Of a stretch of DNA of 64,000 bases, positions 43,247 through 51,745 are shown piece after piece. Source of the stretch: Planctellipticum sp942493135 (lineage in GTDB: Bacteria > Planctomycetota > Planctomycetia > Planctomycetales > Planctomycetaceae). The DNA lies in assembly GCA_942493135.1 (NCBI GenBank), contig OW818684.1, positions 3,348,001 through 3,412,000 of the forward strand, given 5' to 3'. The notes beneath the pieces were generated by a model. The model was not told where the DNA came from. It saw only the letters and a list, made by a program, of their open reading frames with translations, and ran no database searches. Every line of letters begins with the position of its first letter. The stretch's first letter is position 1. A program made the translations under genes and the position numbers.

Positions 43247-43840
43247 ATGGATGAAGCCTCTGAGAGCGACCTGTCGCCGTCGGGTTCGATTACGGGCCTG
43301 TACCAGCAATGGCGAGGCGGTCGGCCGGCGGCACTGGGGGATCTGATTGCCCGCTTTCGGCCGCGGCTGCTGGCGCTGGCGCACTCGACCCTCGCCGGCA
43401 GGCTGCCGCGGGTCGCCGATGCCGAGGATGCGCTGCAGAGCGCGATGATCAGTTTCTGGGGCCGGGTGGAGGAGGGGGATCTGGAAGTCGGTCTGGATCG
43501 GGACGATCTCTGGAACATTCTGGGGCAGATGACCGTCCGTAAGGCGATCAAGCTGCTGGAGAAGGAGCGGGCGCAGAAGCGGGGGGGCGGCCGGGTGGTG
43601 AGCGGCGTTCCGCTGGAGAACGCGCCGGGATCCGAGCCAGAGGTGGGGCTTGACCTTGTCTGCGCCGAGCTGCTGGAAATGCTCGACCCCGATCTGCGGT
43701 CGTTTGCCCTGCTGCGGCTGATGGGCCACAAGAATTCCGAGATCGCGGCGGAATTTGATTGCAGCGAGCGCAAAGTGGAGCGGAAACTGCAGTTAGTGCG
43801 GGCCGTCTGGGAGGAAGAAGTCGGGAACTGGAGGGGCTGA
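43247..43840 (+). CDS. ECF-type RNA polymerase sigma factor
   Basis: 197 residues from MDEASESDLS. Region 2 features: LYQQWRGGRPAALGDLIARFRP and DAEDALQSAMISFWGRV. Region 4: MLDPDLRSFALLRLMGHKNSEIAAEFDCSERKVERKL, a helix-turn-helix. It is divergent from the kinase at 42924 and precedes the FHA-kinase by 136 nt, a planctomycete arrangement where the kinase controls the sigma factor. No anti-sigma gene is visible. Confidence 0.87.
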   Translation: MDEASESDLSPSGSITGLYQQWRGGRPAALGDLIARFRPRLLALAHSTLAGRLPRVADAEDALQSAMISFWGRVEEGDLEVGLDRDDLWNILGQMTVRKAIKLLEKERAQKRGGGRVVSGVPLENAPGSEPEVGLDLVCAELLEMLDPDLRSFALLRLMGHKNSEIAAEFDCSERKVERKLQLVRAVWEEEVGNWRG

Positions 43841-43975
43841 AATTTTTTGTTGTCGGGAAGTCGCCGCCGTTTCGCATCTACGTTTGGGAGATCAGCATCC
43901 CCCTGATCAATGATCGGAGTTTTACGGAGCTGTCCGTCGCCGGGAGTCGAACATCGTTTACGGGCGGGTGCGTGC

Positions 43976-45577
43976 ATGGATCAGGTCATGGATCACGAAT
44001 TCTCGGTGAAGGCGCTCCGTCGGATTGATGTCGCGTGCGACAGCTTCGAGGACGCCTGGCGGAGCGGCGCTCAGCCGCGGATTGAAGACTACCTGCTGCG
44101 CTGCGAAGTCCCCGAGCGGCCGCGGCTGCTGGAATCGCTGCAGAAGCTGCAGCAGGAGCTGATTCTGACGCAGCTCACCGGCCGTTCCCCCTCTGCGACC
44201 AGACAGCCGACGCCGCCAGTGTCTTACGGACGTTCCTCGATGTCTCAACCGATCGCTCAGCCCGAAGAAACCGTCAACTGGGACGGCCCCCGCGTGTCAT
44301 TGCGGGTGATCGAGGGGCCCCACCGGGGTGAGGAGTTCATGTACGACGAGCACAACACGCTGCTGGTCGGCCGGTCGCTGCAGGCGCAACTGCGGCTCAA
44401 AGACGATCCGCATTTTTCGCGGCATCACTTTCGGCTCGAACTCAATCCTCCGACCTGTTACCTGATGGATCTGCGGAGCCGGAACGGGACGATGGTCAAC
44501 GGCGAGCGGGTGACGGAGCGATTTCTGCAGGACGGCGACGTCGTGTCGGGCGGGCGGACGAAGATTGCGATCTCGATTCAGCAGCCGGGGCTGAACGCGA
44601 TCCCTCACAGGCAGCCGGCTGCGGTGGAGAGGCCGACGAAACCGGCCGCCGCGCCCGCCCCGCGACGTCCGGCTGCTCCGCCGCCGGAGGTGGTGTTTGC
44701 GCAGGCGGCGTCTGCAGGGGATGCGGCGGATCTCAGCGAGGAAGTGCAGATCGGCGGCTACCGGATCCACGAGCAGATCGGGGACGGGGATCTGGGGACG
44801 GTGTACCGGGCGACGCGGCTGTCGTCGGGAGAGGTGTGCGCACTGAAGGTGATTGCGGCGGCGGAGAAGACGGACGAAAAGGCCGTGCAGACGTTTCTGC
44901 GCGAGGCGTCGATCCTGAACCAATTGGACCATCCCTATATCGTCCGGATGATCGAGATGGGAGCGGCGGGGTCGGACCTGTTTCTGAGCACGGAGTTCGT
45001 CGACGCGATTCCGTGGAGCAGGCTGGTGGCGAACAGTTCGACGGCTCAGCGGATCCGGATTGCGTGCGGGTTGATGTCGCAGATTCTCTCGGCGCTGGAC
45101 TATGCCCATGCGCGGTCGATGGTCCATCGGGACGTGAAGCCGGGGAACATTCTCGTTTCGCGAACGAACGGGAAGCTGATCGCGAAGCTGGCCGACTTCG
45201 GCCTGGCGAAGCAGTATTCGAACGCGGGGATGAGCCAGGTGACGCGGGCGGGGGACGTGATCGGCTCGCTGCCGTATATGTCGCCCGAGCAGTTCATCAA
45301 CTCGCGCGAGGCCCGGCCGGCGTGCGACCTGTACTCGGCGGGGGCCACTCTGTACTGGATGCTGAGCGGGCACGACCCGATCGAGCTGGAGAACCACCCC
45401 TGCAAGTTCCTGGCGATCCTGGAGGACGCCCCGGCGCCGATCCAGCAGCACTGTCCGGAGATCCCGGCGGCGCTGGCGCATCTGGTGCACCGCGCGCTGG
45501 AGAAGACGCCCGAGAAGCGGTTTCAGTCGGCGGCGGAGATGCGGCAGGGGTTGAGGGGGTTTGTGATCAGTCGGTAG
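43976..45577 (+). CDS. FHA-domain Ser/Thr kinase
   Basis: 533 residues from MDQVMDHEF. An N-terminal helical part like the sigma-linked kinase lead-in (IDVACDSFEDAWRSG) is followed by an FHA domain (LLVGRSLQAQLRL, HFSRHHFRLE, LMDLRSRNGTMVNGERV), a Pro/Ala linker and a kinase domain (GDGDLGTVYRA, CALKVIA, HRDVKPGN, DFGLAKQ). No membrane segment, so it is cytoplasmic. FHA binding of phosphothreonine would let it be recruited or self-regulated. It probably acts with the sigma factor just upstream. Confidence 0.9.
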   Translation: MDQVMDHEFSVKALRRIDVACDSFEDAWRSGAQPRIEDYLLRCEVPERPRLLESLQKLQQELILTQLTGRSPSATRQPTPPVSYGRSSMSQPIAQPEETVNWDGPRVSLRVIEGPHRGEEFMYDEHNTLLVGRSLQAQLRLKDDPHFSRHHFRLELNPPTCYLMDLRSRNGTMVNGERVTERFLQDGDVVSGGRTKIAISIQQPGLNAIPHRQPAAVERPTKPAAAPAPRRPAAPPPEVVFAQAASAGDAADLSEEVQIGGYRIHEQIGDGDLGTVYRATRLSSGEVCALKVIAAAEKTDEKAVQTFLREASILNQLDHPYIVRMIEMGAAGSDLFLSTEFVDAIPWSRLVANSSTAQRIRIACGLMSQILSALDYAHARSMVHRDVKPGNILVSRTNGKLIAKLADFGLAKQYSNAGMSQVTRAGDVIGSLPYMSPEQFINSREARPACDLYSAGATLYWMLSGHDPIELENHPCKFLAILEDAPAPIQQHCPEIPAALAHLVHRALEKTPEKRFQSAAEMRQGLRGFVISR

Positions 45578-45602
45578 CAACGTCCAATGCCATTGAAACA
45601 AA

Positions 45603-45752
45603 CAGTGGACAGGGGCGGGGTCGAACCGCCGACACCAGGTTTTCAGTCCTGTGGGTCGGCCGGAACCAAGCCATAACTGGCTGCGATTCAACGACTTGCA
45701 GCCAACGAGCGACGTCCGGACCTCACACAGTGCAACTAGGTTTCCAATCTAG
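45603..45752 (-). ncRNA. tRNA-like element, copy 1 (no terminator)
   Basis: Contains a tRNA-Phe-like anticodon arm with GAA and a T arm GGCGG-TTCGACC-CCGCC, ending CCTGTCCACT. No matching 5' acceptor or D arm follows the tRNA plan. A conserved piece CCTAGTTGCACTG lies ~75-100 nt on the 5' side. It lacks the terminator hairpin seen in copies 2 and 3. Confidence 0.5.
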
Positions 45753-45818
45753 CATTCTTCGTGGCCTGGGAAATGTGGGAGGGTTACTCGGGCGTTCAGC
45801 GCCTGGGGAAATGATTAT

Positions 45819-45845
45819 GGGGCGGAAGGATACTCCTTCCGCCCC
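45819..45845 (-). terminator. Terminator of the secreted repeat protein gene
   Basis: 12-bp stem GGGGCGGAAGGA / TCCTTCCGCCCC with a 3-nt loop, 34 nt past the stop of the gene at 45880. The following run is A/T-rich (ATAATCATTT) instead of pure T. Confidence 0.65.
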
Positions 45846-45879
45846 ATTCGACTTTGCTTCAATTCGACAGAACTAATTG

Positions 45880-46815
45880 TCACTTCTCGATAACTGGGAC
45901 ATTTCCCACGAGGTGCCACATCAGGTACATCGTCCAGGCGGATTCAGCCGAGTCAACTCCGGCAAGGTTCTTCGCCGCCCGAGGATAGACCTCATCGTGA
46001 ATCCGACGATGGAACTCTTGATACCCTTTTTCACCGTCTGGGTTCCCGACACAGTGAGCGACGAATTCCTTGAGCGAAGCGCCAACTTTCGAATCTGCCG
46101 GAAAAGCAGGGGGAATCGTTTCGAGATCGAGGTTCGGCTTTCCCCGATAGTTTTTGTCAAATTCTCCGGGTGCATAGCGGTACTGGTACGCGACGTCGAG
46201 CCGTCGTCGGAACTCCAGATACCCGTCTCGCGTATTCGAGTTTCCTACGCAGTGGTTGCAAATGTACTTCAACCACTGCGATTCGATCGAATCTCTGAGG
46301 GCGGGCAATTCTGCTTTGCCAGAGGTGGCTTCATCCATTCTGCGTCGGAACTCTGAATAGCCGTTCGGTGCCGGCACTTCTATGTGAGGAGAGGCCTCCG
46401 GCTTGCTATCGCGTTTCAAGACACCGATGTAGGGGACATACTTGTCCCCTAGATTGATTCGCTGACCGAAGGGGCTCTCCCACATCGTGAATGACATGAT
46501 GCCAGAAGCAATTGGCGATTTCTTTGATTCGCTGACCAGCCTGGCTGCGAAGTCGATTCCAAGTTTCTTGGCCTCGTTCTTCGCAAACTCCTCCGAAAGT
46601 AGTCCGCCTGAGGTGAATGCTGCGTCGAGTCCTATGGGCACGAGCTGCCATGGATGGTATTCGCCCCCAAAGACGACCCATTCGAATCGCTCTCGTACGG
46701 CCTTTTCCTTGTCACTGCGACTGTGCCCGGCTATGGCCTCGCTTGGTCCGCTGACAAGTGCTGTTGCGGCGAGGAAAATGGACAGACAAGCGGCAATCCC
46801 GTGTGCAGTTCTCAT
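45880..46815 (-). CDS. Secreted protein with internal HCVGN-GYxEFxRR repeats
   Basis: 311 residues with a signal peptide (AACLSIFLAATALVSG). The second half contains a repeated unit: NGYSEFRRRMDEA; then YICNHCVGNSNTRDGYLEFRRRLD; then FVAHCVGNPDGEKGYQEFHRRIHD; then a remnant MYLMWHLVGNVP. The unit is ~60-75 residues with spaced Cys-Val-Gly-Asn and Arg-Arg. No family recognised. Confidence 0.6.
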   Translation of the reverse strand: MRTAHGIAACLSIFLAATALVSGPSEAIAGHSRSDKEKAVRERFEWVVFGGEYHPWQLVPIGLDAAFTSGGLLSEEFAKNEAKKLGIDFAARLVSESKKSPIASGIMSFTMWESPFGQRINLGDKYVPYIGVLKRDSKPEASPHIEVPAPNGYSEFRRRMDEATSGKAELPALRDSIESQWLKYICNHCVGNSNTRDGYLEFRRRLDVAYQYRYAPGEFDKNYRGKPNLDLETIPPAFPADSKVGASLKEFVAHCVGNPDGEKGYQEFHRRIHDEVYPRAAKNLAGVDSAESAWTMYLMWHLVGNVPVIEK

Positions 46816-47306
46816 GAACTCTCCAAGTTTTCAACGACAGAGTGCTACCCGCGCAACGCATGTGAGTACGTCACCTCATCCCGTTCTACGAAACCGACAG
46901 CCCTGCTTTTCGCCCGCATCGAACATTCTTTCCCGATCAAGAGCTGAAGTGGGCGGCATGCTTGCGTGGATGAACGACGGCCACAACTAGATGCCGGTAA
47001 CGAAGAGCGTTTTCATTGAAAACTGGAGATGTTTCGAAAAAGGACGGAAATTCCTGGTCTCAGTCACGCGGTAGGCATTGTGAGAGGCTGCTACCAACGC
47101 TCAAACGCGGAGATTCCGGAAGTAATCGATGGACTTTTGTCTGGAAATTTCGCGCGGCATCTCTCGCCTAAAGCTCCCAATATGTCGCGGCGAAGTCCTC
47201 GCGTGATTTCTGCCGTCAGAAATCACTTCGCCAAGCTTCGCTTCAGCGGCGGAAATGTCGTCAGGGTTGGATCAAACGGACCAACAGCAGGCGGTTGCGG
47301 GTGAAC
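46816..47306. other. Gene-poor stretch
   Basis: About 490 bases with no recognised gene. Short frames on both strands have no ribosome site or family. The segment borders the decayed methyltransferase fragment. Confidence 0.45.
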
Positions 47307-47495
47307 TCATAGTATTCTCGCTCCCGTTCGCGCCGCGGTCGAGATTCTGGGAGGACACTGGCTGGCCGGCTGGCTGGCGCTGCTGACGAATTGGCTGAGA
47401 ATCCGACTTCCGGGTGGAGCGATCTGCACGAGGTCCCGCTGCAGTTCGGTCGGCTTGCCGGTCAAGGGAAACTTGTCGGCCTTGCACCCCGGCAT
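47307..47495 (-). pseudogene. Decayed fragment of a phage DNA methyltransferase
   Basis: Reads KADKFPLTGKPTELQRDLVQIAPPGSRIL, parallel to KADKHHLTGKPTELLKELVQVVPPGSRIL (in pieces) in the intact gene at 51746, then decays. Further on, in another frame at ~47290-47330, EREYYEFTRNRL matches ERELPYCEITRDRL. The SAM motif between them is lost. No complete protein is possible. Confidence 0.75.
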
Positions 47496-47730
47496 TTAAA
47501 AAAACTCCGCCACTGCGGAATTGGTCCGTGGGGGCGGCGCTTGGCTACGTGTTGAATCCCGGCTCAGCCGAGGCTTCCGAGTGGACAGGGGCGGGGGCGA
47601 ATCGCCGACACCAGGAGTTTCAGTCCTGTGGGTCCGTTGAAGGCATGCCACAGCCGGCAAGCGCCGCACGAGTTGCGGTGACCGGATGGCGTCCTTGTCC
47701 TTGCAGTGCAACTGGTTTTTCAACCTGGGT
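47494..47730 (-). ncRNA. tRNA-like element, copy 2
   Basis: Minus strand, 5' to 3': a GGTTGAAAAACC hairpin with GTTGCACTGC, a linker, an anticodon-like arm CAGGACTGAAACTCCTG, a T-arm-like GGCGATTCGCC, CCTGTCCACTC, a second hairpin CTCGGCTGAGCCGGG, then an imperfect GC-rich hairpin and seven T. The last parts are also present in copy 3 with differences that mostly keep pairing. Confidence 0.5.
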
Positions 47731-48095
47731 GCGCGCGAGCAGAAGTGCCGTCTGCCGGGGATGATTCGTTTGCTTCGTCAGCTCCTGACAGGGTGCCGCA
47801 GTATTGTGCGCGAGCGATCCAGCCGGAAGACCCATTTGGCAGGGGCAGCGACACCTATCAGGCATGGATTCAGGTGTTCATGTCTGCTTCGTTTTTTCCG
47901 AAAATCTGTCGCACTTTTCAAAAAAGGCGCGGAGAACTCGCGAGTTCGTGGCTTTCTCTTAGCGAAGGCCGTGAAACGGCGAGCGTGGAACCTCCGTTTT
48001 CGGAATCGGTTCACCTGAAAGTGTCAACGCATCTTGTGAGCGTGCGAGATCGTTTTGTCGCGACGGGCGGCAGTAAGTCATGACGGGAGACGGGC

Positions 48096-49442
48096 ATGCG
48101 GCGTGTGGTGGGTGTGGCTGGTGCAGTAGTTGTTTTTTTGATCACCATCTCAGCGGGAATAGCGCAGGCGGCGTTCATAGCGTCGGCGACGGGGCAGGTC
48201 GACGCGACTTCGGCTAGCCTTGCCATCAATAGCGGCAGCTTCACGAACTTTGCCGCCTCGATGTACACGGTGAATGTCGATCCCGCCAAGGCCGGACTCT
48301 ATGACTTCAACGCAACGGTAATCGTGGGCGGCTCAGGCTGGGCGGAGATGCGGTACGTCGTCGATGGAACACCGCAGTCCCAGATCTTCTACCAAGGCTT
48401 GCCGGGGTATGGCTACGAAACCGCGGTTCTTCCTCAGCAACTAATGTTGACGCCGGGAAGTCACACGATTGGCCTTCAGCTCAGGAACGCCGGTGGAGCG
48501 TTCCAGGCCTATAACCCCACCCTTCAGACTACCGGCTTTAATGCCGTGGATAGCCAAGCGTCGGCAACGGGGCAGGTCGACGCGACTTCGGCTAGCCTTG
48601 CCATCAATAGCGGCAGCTTCACGAACTTTGCCGCCTCGATGTACACGGTGAATGTCGATCCCGCCAAGGCCGGACTCTATGACTTCAACGCAACGGTAGT
48701 CGTGGGCGCAGGCTCAGGCTGGGCGGAGATGCGTTACGTCGTTGATGGAACACCGCAATCCCAGATCTTCTACCAAGGCTTGCCAGGGTATGGCTACGAA
48801 ACCGCGGTTCTTCCTCAGCAACTGATGTTGACGCCGGGAAGTCACACGATCGGCCTTCAGCTCAGGAACGCCGGTGGAGGGTTCCAGGCCTATAACCCCA
48901 CCCTTCAGACTACCGGCTTTAATGCCGTGGATAGCCAAGCGTCGGCGACGGGGCAGGTCGACGCAACCTTGCCACCTGGCACTGTGATCAATGGCGGTAG
49001 CTTCACGAACCTTGCCGCCTCGATGTACACGGTGAATGTCGATCCCGCCAAGACCGGACTCTATGACTTCAATGCATCGGTAATCGTGGGCGGCGGCTCA
49101 GGCTGGGCGGAGATGCGGTACGTCGTCGATGGAACACCGCAGTCTCAGATCTTCTACCAAAGCTTGGGAGGGTTCTACGAAACCGCGGTTCTTCCTCAGC
49201 AACTGATGTTGACGCCGGGAAGTCACACGATTGGCCTTCAGCTCAGGAACGCCGGTGGAGCGTTCCAGGCCTATAACCCCTCCCTCCAGACTACTGGCTT
49301 TAATTTATTGCGGGAACCGGAATCCATTCCGCCGACGGTAACTCCTGAGCCGACATCGATTACGCTGGCGGGATTATCCACAGTTGGAATTGTGTTAGGG
49401 GCGTTGCGGCGTCGTAGAGAGCGCCGGAGCAAAGCCGAGTAG
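48096..49442 (+). CDS. Secreted PEP-CTERM protein with three tandem repeats
   Basis: 448 residues. Signal peptide (VAGAVVVFLITISAGIAQA), three ~125-residue repeats (each with SATGQVDAT, NVDPAKAGLYDFNA, WAEMRYVVDGTPQSQIFYQ, LTPGSHTIGLQLRNAG), and a PEP-CTERM sorting tail (PEPTSITLAGLSTVGIVLGALRRRR in pieces) for exosortase processing. Repeats 1 and 2 are almost identical; repeat 3 is more diverged. Probably a cell-surface or matrix protein with beta-sandwich units. No enzyme motif. Confidence 0.88.
   Translation: MRRVVGVAGAVVVFLITISAGIAQAAFIASATGQVDATSASLAINSGSFTNFAASMYTVNVDPAKAGLYDFNATVIVGGSGWAEMRYVVDGTPQSQIFYQGLPGYGYETAVLPQQLMLTPGSHTIGLQLRNAGGAFQAYNPTLQTTGFNAVDSQASATGQVDATSASLAINSGSFTNFAASMYTVNVDPAKAGLYDFNATVVVGAGSGWAEMRYVVDGTPQSQIFYQGLPGYGYETAVLPQQLMLTPGSHTIGLQLRNAGGGFQAYNPTLQTTGFNAVDSQASATGQVDATLPPGTVINGGSFTNLAASMYTVNVDPAKTGLYDFNASVIVGGGSGWAEMRYVVDGTPQSQIFYQSLGGFYETAVLPQQLMLTPGSHTIGLQLRNAGGAFQAYNPSLQTTGFNLLREPESIPPTVTPEPTSITLAGLSTVGIVLGALRRRRERRSKAE
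48180..49303 (+). repeat. Three tandem repeats of ~378-381 nt
   Basis: Units begin at about 48180, 48558 and 48939, keeping frame (378 and 381 nt, multiples of three). DNA identity between units 1 and 2 is very high, with most differences in single bases, so the duplication is recent or maintained by conversion. Confidence 0.9.
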
Positions 49443-49539
49443 CGAATGATGAGAGCGGGGGGGGCCTTGCCCCGCTCTCTGATCGAGACACTCTTATTAT
49501 GCGGCGAGCGAGTGATTCGGCGGTGGAGAGCGTCGAGAA

Positions 49540-49760
49540 ACGATCGGGCAATCGGTTGGTTTGAGCCTAACGCGGGTGATCTCGCAGTACTCGTCTTCCC
49601 GTTCGATGTCTCCGCGAATCGTCCCAGTTCCTGCGCGGCGGCCAGCGTCGTTCCGCTGCCGGCGAATGGATCGGCGTGCGTGGCATTGCGGACATGCGCC
49701 CTTTGCCGCGGCGGTGCCCAAATCCGTCGTTCGCCGCGAAACTGCCACTCGACGGCGTCA
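49540..49760 (-). pseudogene. Second decayed DNA methyltransferase fragment
   Basis: In one frame DPFAGSGTTLAAAQELGRFA and in another EREDEYCEITRVRLK match DPFAGSGTTLVAAQELGRFA and ERELPYCEITRDRL of the gene at 51746. KGACPQCHA before them matches KGACPQATHA. The reading frame changes between the pieces and an intervening segment is deleted. Confidence 0.75.
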
Positions 49761-49826
49761 GTCTTGCGCCGGATGATCTGGTCGAGATTGCGGTGACGTT
49801 CCGTGCGTCGTCAGAGGGCTGACGCA

Positions 49827-50573
49827 ATGTTCCAAAAAATGACTTCGTGGCTGAAGCGACTCCGTCGACGTGACGAAGGACTTCCCTCCCCGGACGAAAT
49901 TCGAGCCCGGTTGGCCAGAGACATCGAGTCGAATCGAGAGGAGTGGGAGCGGCATCAAAGGGAGTTGGAGGCCAGACCAACGCTCAGGATCTGGGAACTG
50001 ACAGACGTCAGAGTCCACAACCGCTCGAAGGCGAAGCTGCCCGAATGGTTCATTGACATCGACGATTTCGAGCGACTCTGGTTCTGGAGTGTCGGCCCGG
50101 CAATGTCGGGAACCCCCATCGAATCCGGGCGACTTTACCCGGGGCCGCTCCTGCGACTGGCTTTCAAAGTCGTCGCCAGCGCCGAGCTCCGCCGGGTTGG
50201 TTTTTTTCACATTCCTGGATTTGACGATGGCGGAGACGATGCAACGGTTTGGCAGTCGTCGCCGACGCGCGCCAATCTGCTCGCGCTCCTGGCAAGCACT
50301 CTCGGTTCCTGGTCGGTTGAAGCGCGTGACGCGGCGGAACGATTTCGAATTGCAACGGAGGAGATCCTGGCGGTCCGAGCGGAAATGGCCAGTGCCAGAT
50401 TTCTGCCGGGGCTTCCGCCGTGGTGCCAACCGTGGTTCCCTGAGAAATTCTTCGAGCTTGGCCCGGTTCCAGTTCCGGACGTGCAATGGACCGAAGAGGA
50501 GATCTGGGCTTTCACTGATCCCAGGAGTCTTCCCTTCATTGCGATCGGACAAATGCTCACTCAGCAGCGATAG
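49827..50573 (+). CDS. Unknown protein
   Basis: 248 residues from MFQKMTSWLKRLRRR; a start eight codons upstream is also open. A basic amphipathic N-terminus, a charged helix (IRARLARDIESNREEWERHQ), then a mixed alpha-beta region with PEWFIDIDDFERLWFW and PWFPEKFFELGPVPVP. No family recognised. It starts just beyond the decayed methyltransferase piece. Confidence 0.5.
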   Translation: MFQKMTSWLKRLRRRDEGLPSPDEIRARLARDIESNREEWERHQRELEARPTLRIWELTDVRVHNRSKAKLPEWFIDIDDFERLWFWSVGPAMSGTPIESGRLYPGPLLRLAFKVVASAELRRVGFFHIPGFDDGGDDATVWQSSPTRANLLALLASTLGSWSVEARDAAERFRIATEEILAVRAEMASARFLPGLPPWCQPWFPEKFFELGPVPVPDVQWTEEEIWAFTDPRSLPFIAIGQMLTQQR

Positions 50574-50713
50574 CGGTCCAGCGGCGATTCAGGACCTGCG
50601 TGTCATTCCATGCCCCCGATTCACGCATCGTGGTCGGCGATTTGGCTTCCGCGCCGCTCGATGATTGAACGCCGTCGGCAGGCTCCGGCCTTACGGCCTG
50701 GCCTCAAAACGAG

Positions 50714-50891
50714 AAACGCCGCCCCTGCGGACTTGGTCCGCAGGGGCGGCGTTTGGTTACCGGCGAAGTCTCGGTCTTGCCGAGCCTTCAGAGTGGACAG
50801 GGGCGGGGTCGAACCGCCGACACCAGGATTTTCAGTCCTGTGGGTCAGCCAAATCTCATGCAGCGCAACTAGGTTTTCGACCTAGTTGCGC
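50714..50891 (-). ncRNA. tRNA-like element, copy 3 (most complete)
   Basis: Minus strand: a perfect 12-bp hairpin GCGCAACTAGGT / ACCTAGTTGCGC, linker, anticodon arm CAGGA-CTGAAAA-TCCTG (GAA), T arm GGCGG-TTCGACC-CCGCC, CCTGTCCACTC, a small hairpin CTCGG-CAAGA-CCGAG, and a perfect 19-bp terminator-like stem (50714-50732 with 50736-50754). No acceptor or D arm pairs with the 3' end, so it is not a normal tRNA. It may be a small RNA gene. Confidence 0.55.
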
Positions 50892-51010
50892 TCCGAAATC
50901 GGGGCGGTGTCCGGCAGTCGCCGGTCAGCCTCTTGCCTCGGCGGCACTGGTGACGTAGGTTCTATTGGCAGTTGTCAGTCGAACAGTGCATCTTCCGAGG
51001 GGCCGACGCG

Positions 51011-51679
51011 ATGCTGGTACGGTGTGAGTGCGGATGGGAGAAGGAGGTCAGGGACGAGCTGCAGGGAAAGACGGCGCAGTGCCCGAAGTGCGGAGCGAAG
51101 TTCGAACTGCAGCCGGCAGGCGTCGTTGCCGCGGCGGAATCGGCACTGCCGGAACCGGTGTCGCTGATGCCCGTTGCTGCAGAGACGGAGGATGACGACG
51201 CCTGGCTGCCTCCCGGAATTGAGGCGGACGAAGAAGAAGCGTTCGAGGCCGCTCCGCTGACGTCGTCACCTCCCAAGCCGTCGCCGTGGAAAACGCCGAA
51301 CCTGAAGACGCTGCGGGACCGGGTCAAAGGCCACTATCCGCTCGTCGTTTCGGCTTCCTGGTGCCTGGAGATTTACTCCGCCCTGGTGCGGGTCTTCGCT
51401 CTGCTGTTCGCAATCGGCGCGGTGATCGCCTTCTTTGGAATGCTCTTTGGGCTCGTACTGATCGTCGCTCCCGGCAAGGGTGGCGGATTCGCAGCGGCCG
51501 GTGGATCGATGGTTTTTGGAGTCAGCCTGGGTTGGTGCGTGGCCCTGACTTACGTGTCGTTCACGCTCTACATGACCGGGGCTGTCTGCGGCGGTCTCGC
51601 AGAACTCAGCGTCGCCTGGGCGGCCGGGCTGGCCGGTCAGCACATTTCGCCGTGCGGGGGATTGCGGCGGCGGGAATGA
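51011..51679 (+). CDS. Zinc-ribbon membrane protein
   Basis: 222 residues from MLVRCECGWEK. An N-terminal zinc ribbon (C-x-C-x18-20-CPKC: VRCECGW, AQCPKCGAKF), an acidic Pro-rich linker, then two or three hydrophobic segments (VRVFALLFAIGAVIAFFGML, GVSLGWCVALTYVSFTLYM, AGAVCGGLAELSVAWAAGL). A planctomycete-type unknown membrane protein. A bidirectional hairpin at 51695 ends it. Confidence 0.6.
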   Translation: MLVRCECGWEKEVRDELQGKTAQCPKCGAKFELQPAGVVAAAESALPEPVSLMPVAAETEDDDAWLPPGIEADEEEAFEAAPLTSSPPKPSPWKTPNLKTLRDRVKGHYPLVVSASWCLEIYSALVRVFALLFAIGAVIAFFGMLFGLVLIVAPGKGGGFAAAGGSMVFGVSLGWCVALTYVSFTLYMTGAVCGGLAELSVAWAAGLAGQHISPCGGLRRRE

Positions 51680-51694
51680 CACCTGTCACGGGAA

Positions 51695-51735
51695 CGAAAT
51701 CGAGGCCGGGAGGCATGACCTCCCGGCCTCGATTC
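51695..51735 (+). terminator. Hairpin between host gene and prophage end
   Basis: Near-perfect stem AATCGAGGCCGGGAGG / CCTCCCGGCCTCGATT with a 5-nt loop, followed on the plus strand by CGTTTT. It can stop both the zinc-ribbon gene and the convergent methyltransferase. Confidence 0.75.
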
Positions 51736-51745
51736 GTTTTCCGGG

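Noticed and set aside
45600..45876. Peptides such as GRGRTADTRFSVLW and GVEPPTPGFSVLW read from the tRNA-like elements
   Set aside because: These are translations of tRNA-like DNA, a known source of false hypothetical proteins, and copies disagree in frame.
48180..49303. CRISPR array
   Set aside because: The repeats are ~378-nt coding units in frame, not short repeats with unique spacers; no cas genes seen.
50795..50850. A complete tRNA-Phe gene at copy 3
   Set aside because: Anticodon and T arms are good, but no D arm or 5' acceptor strand pairs with CCTGTCC.
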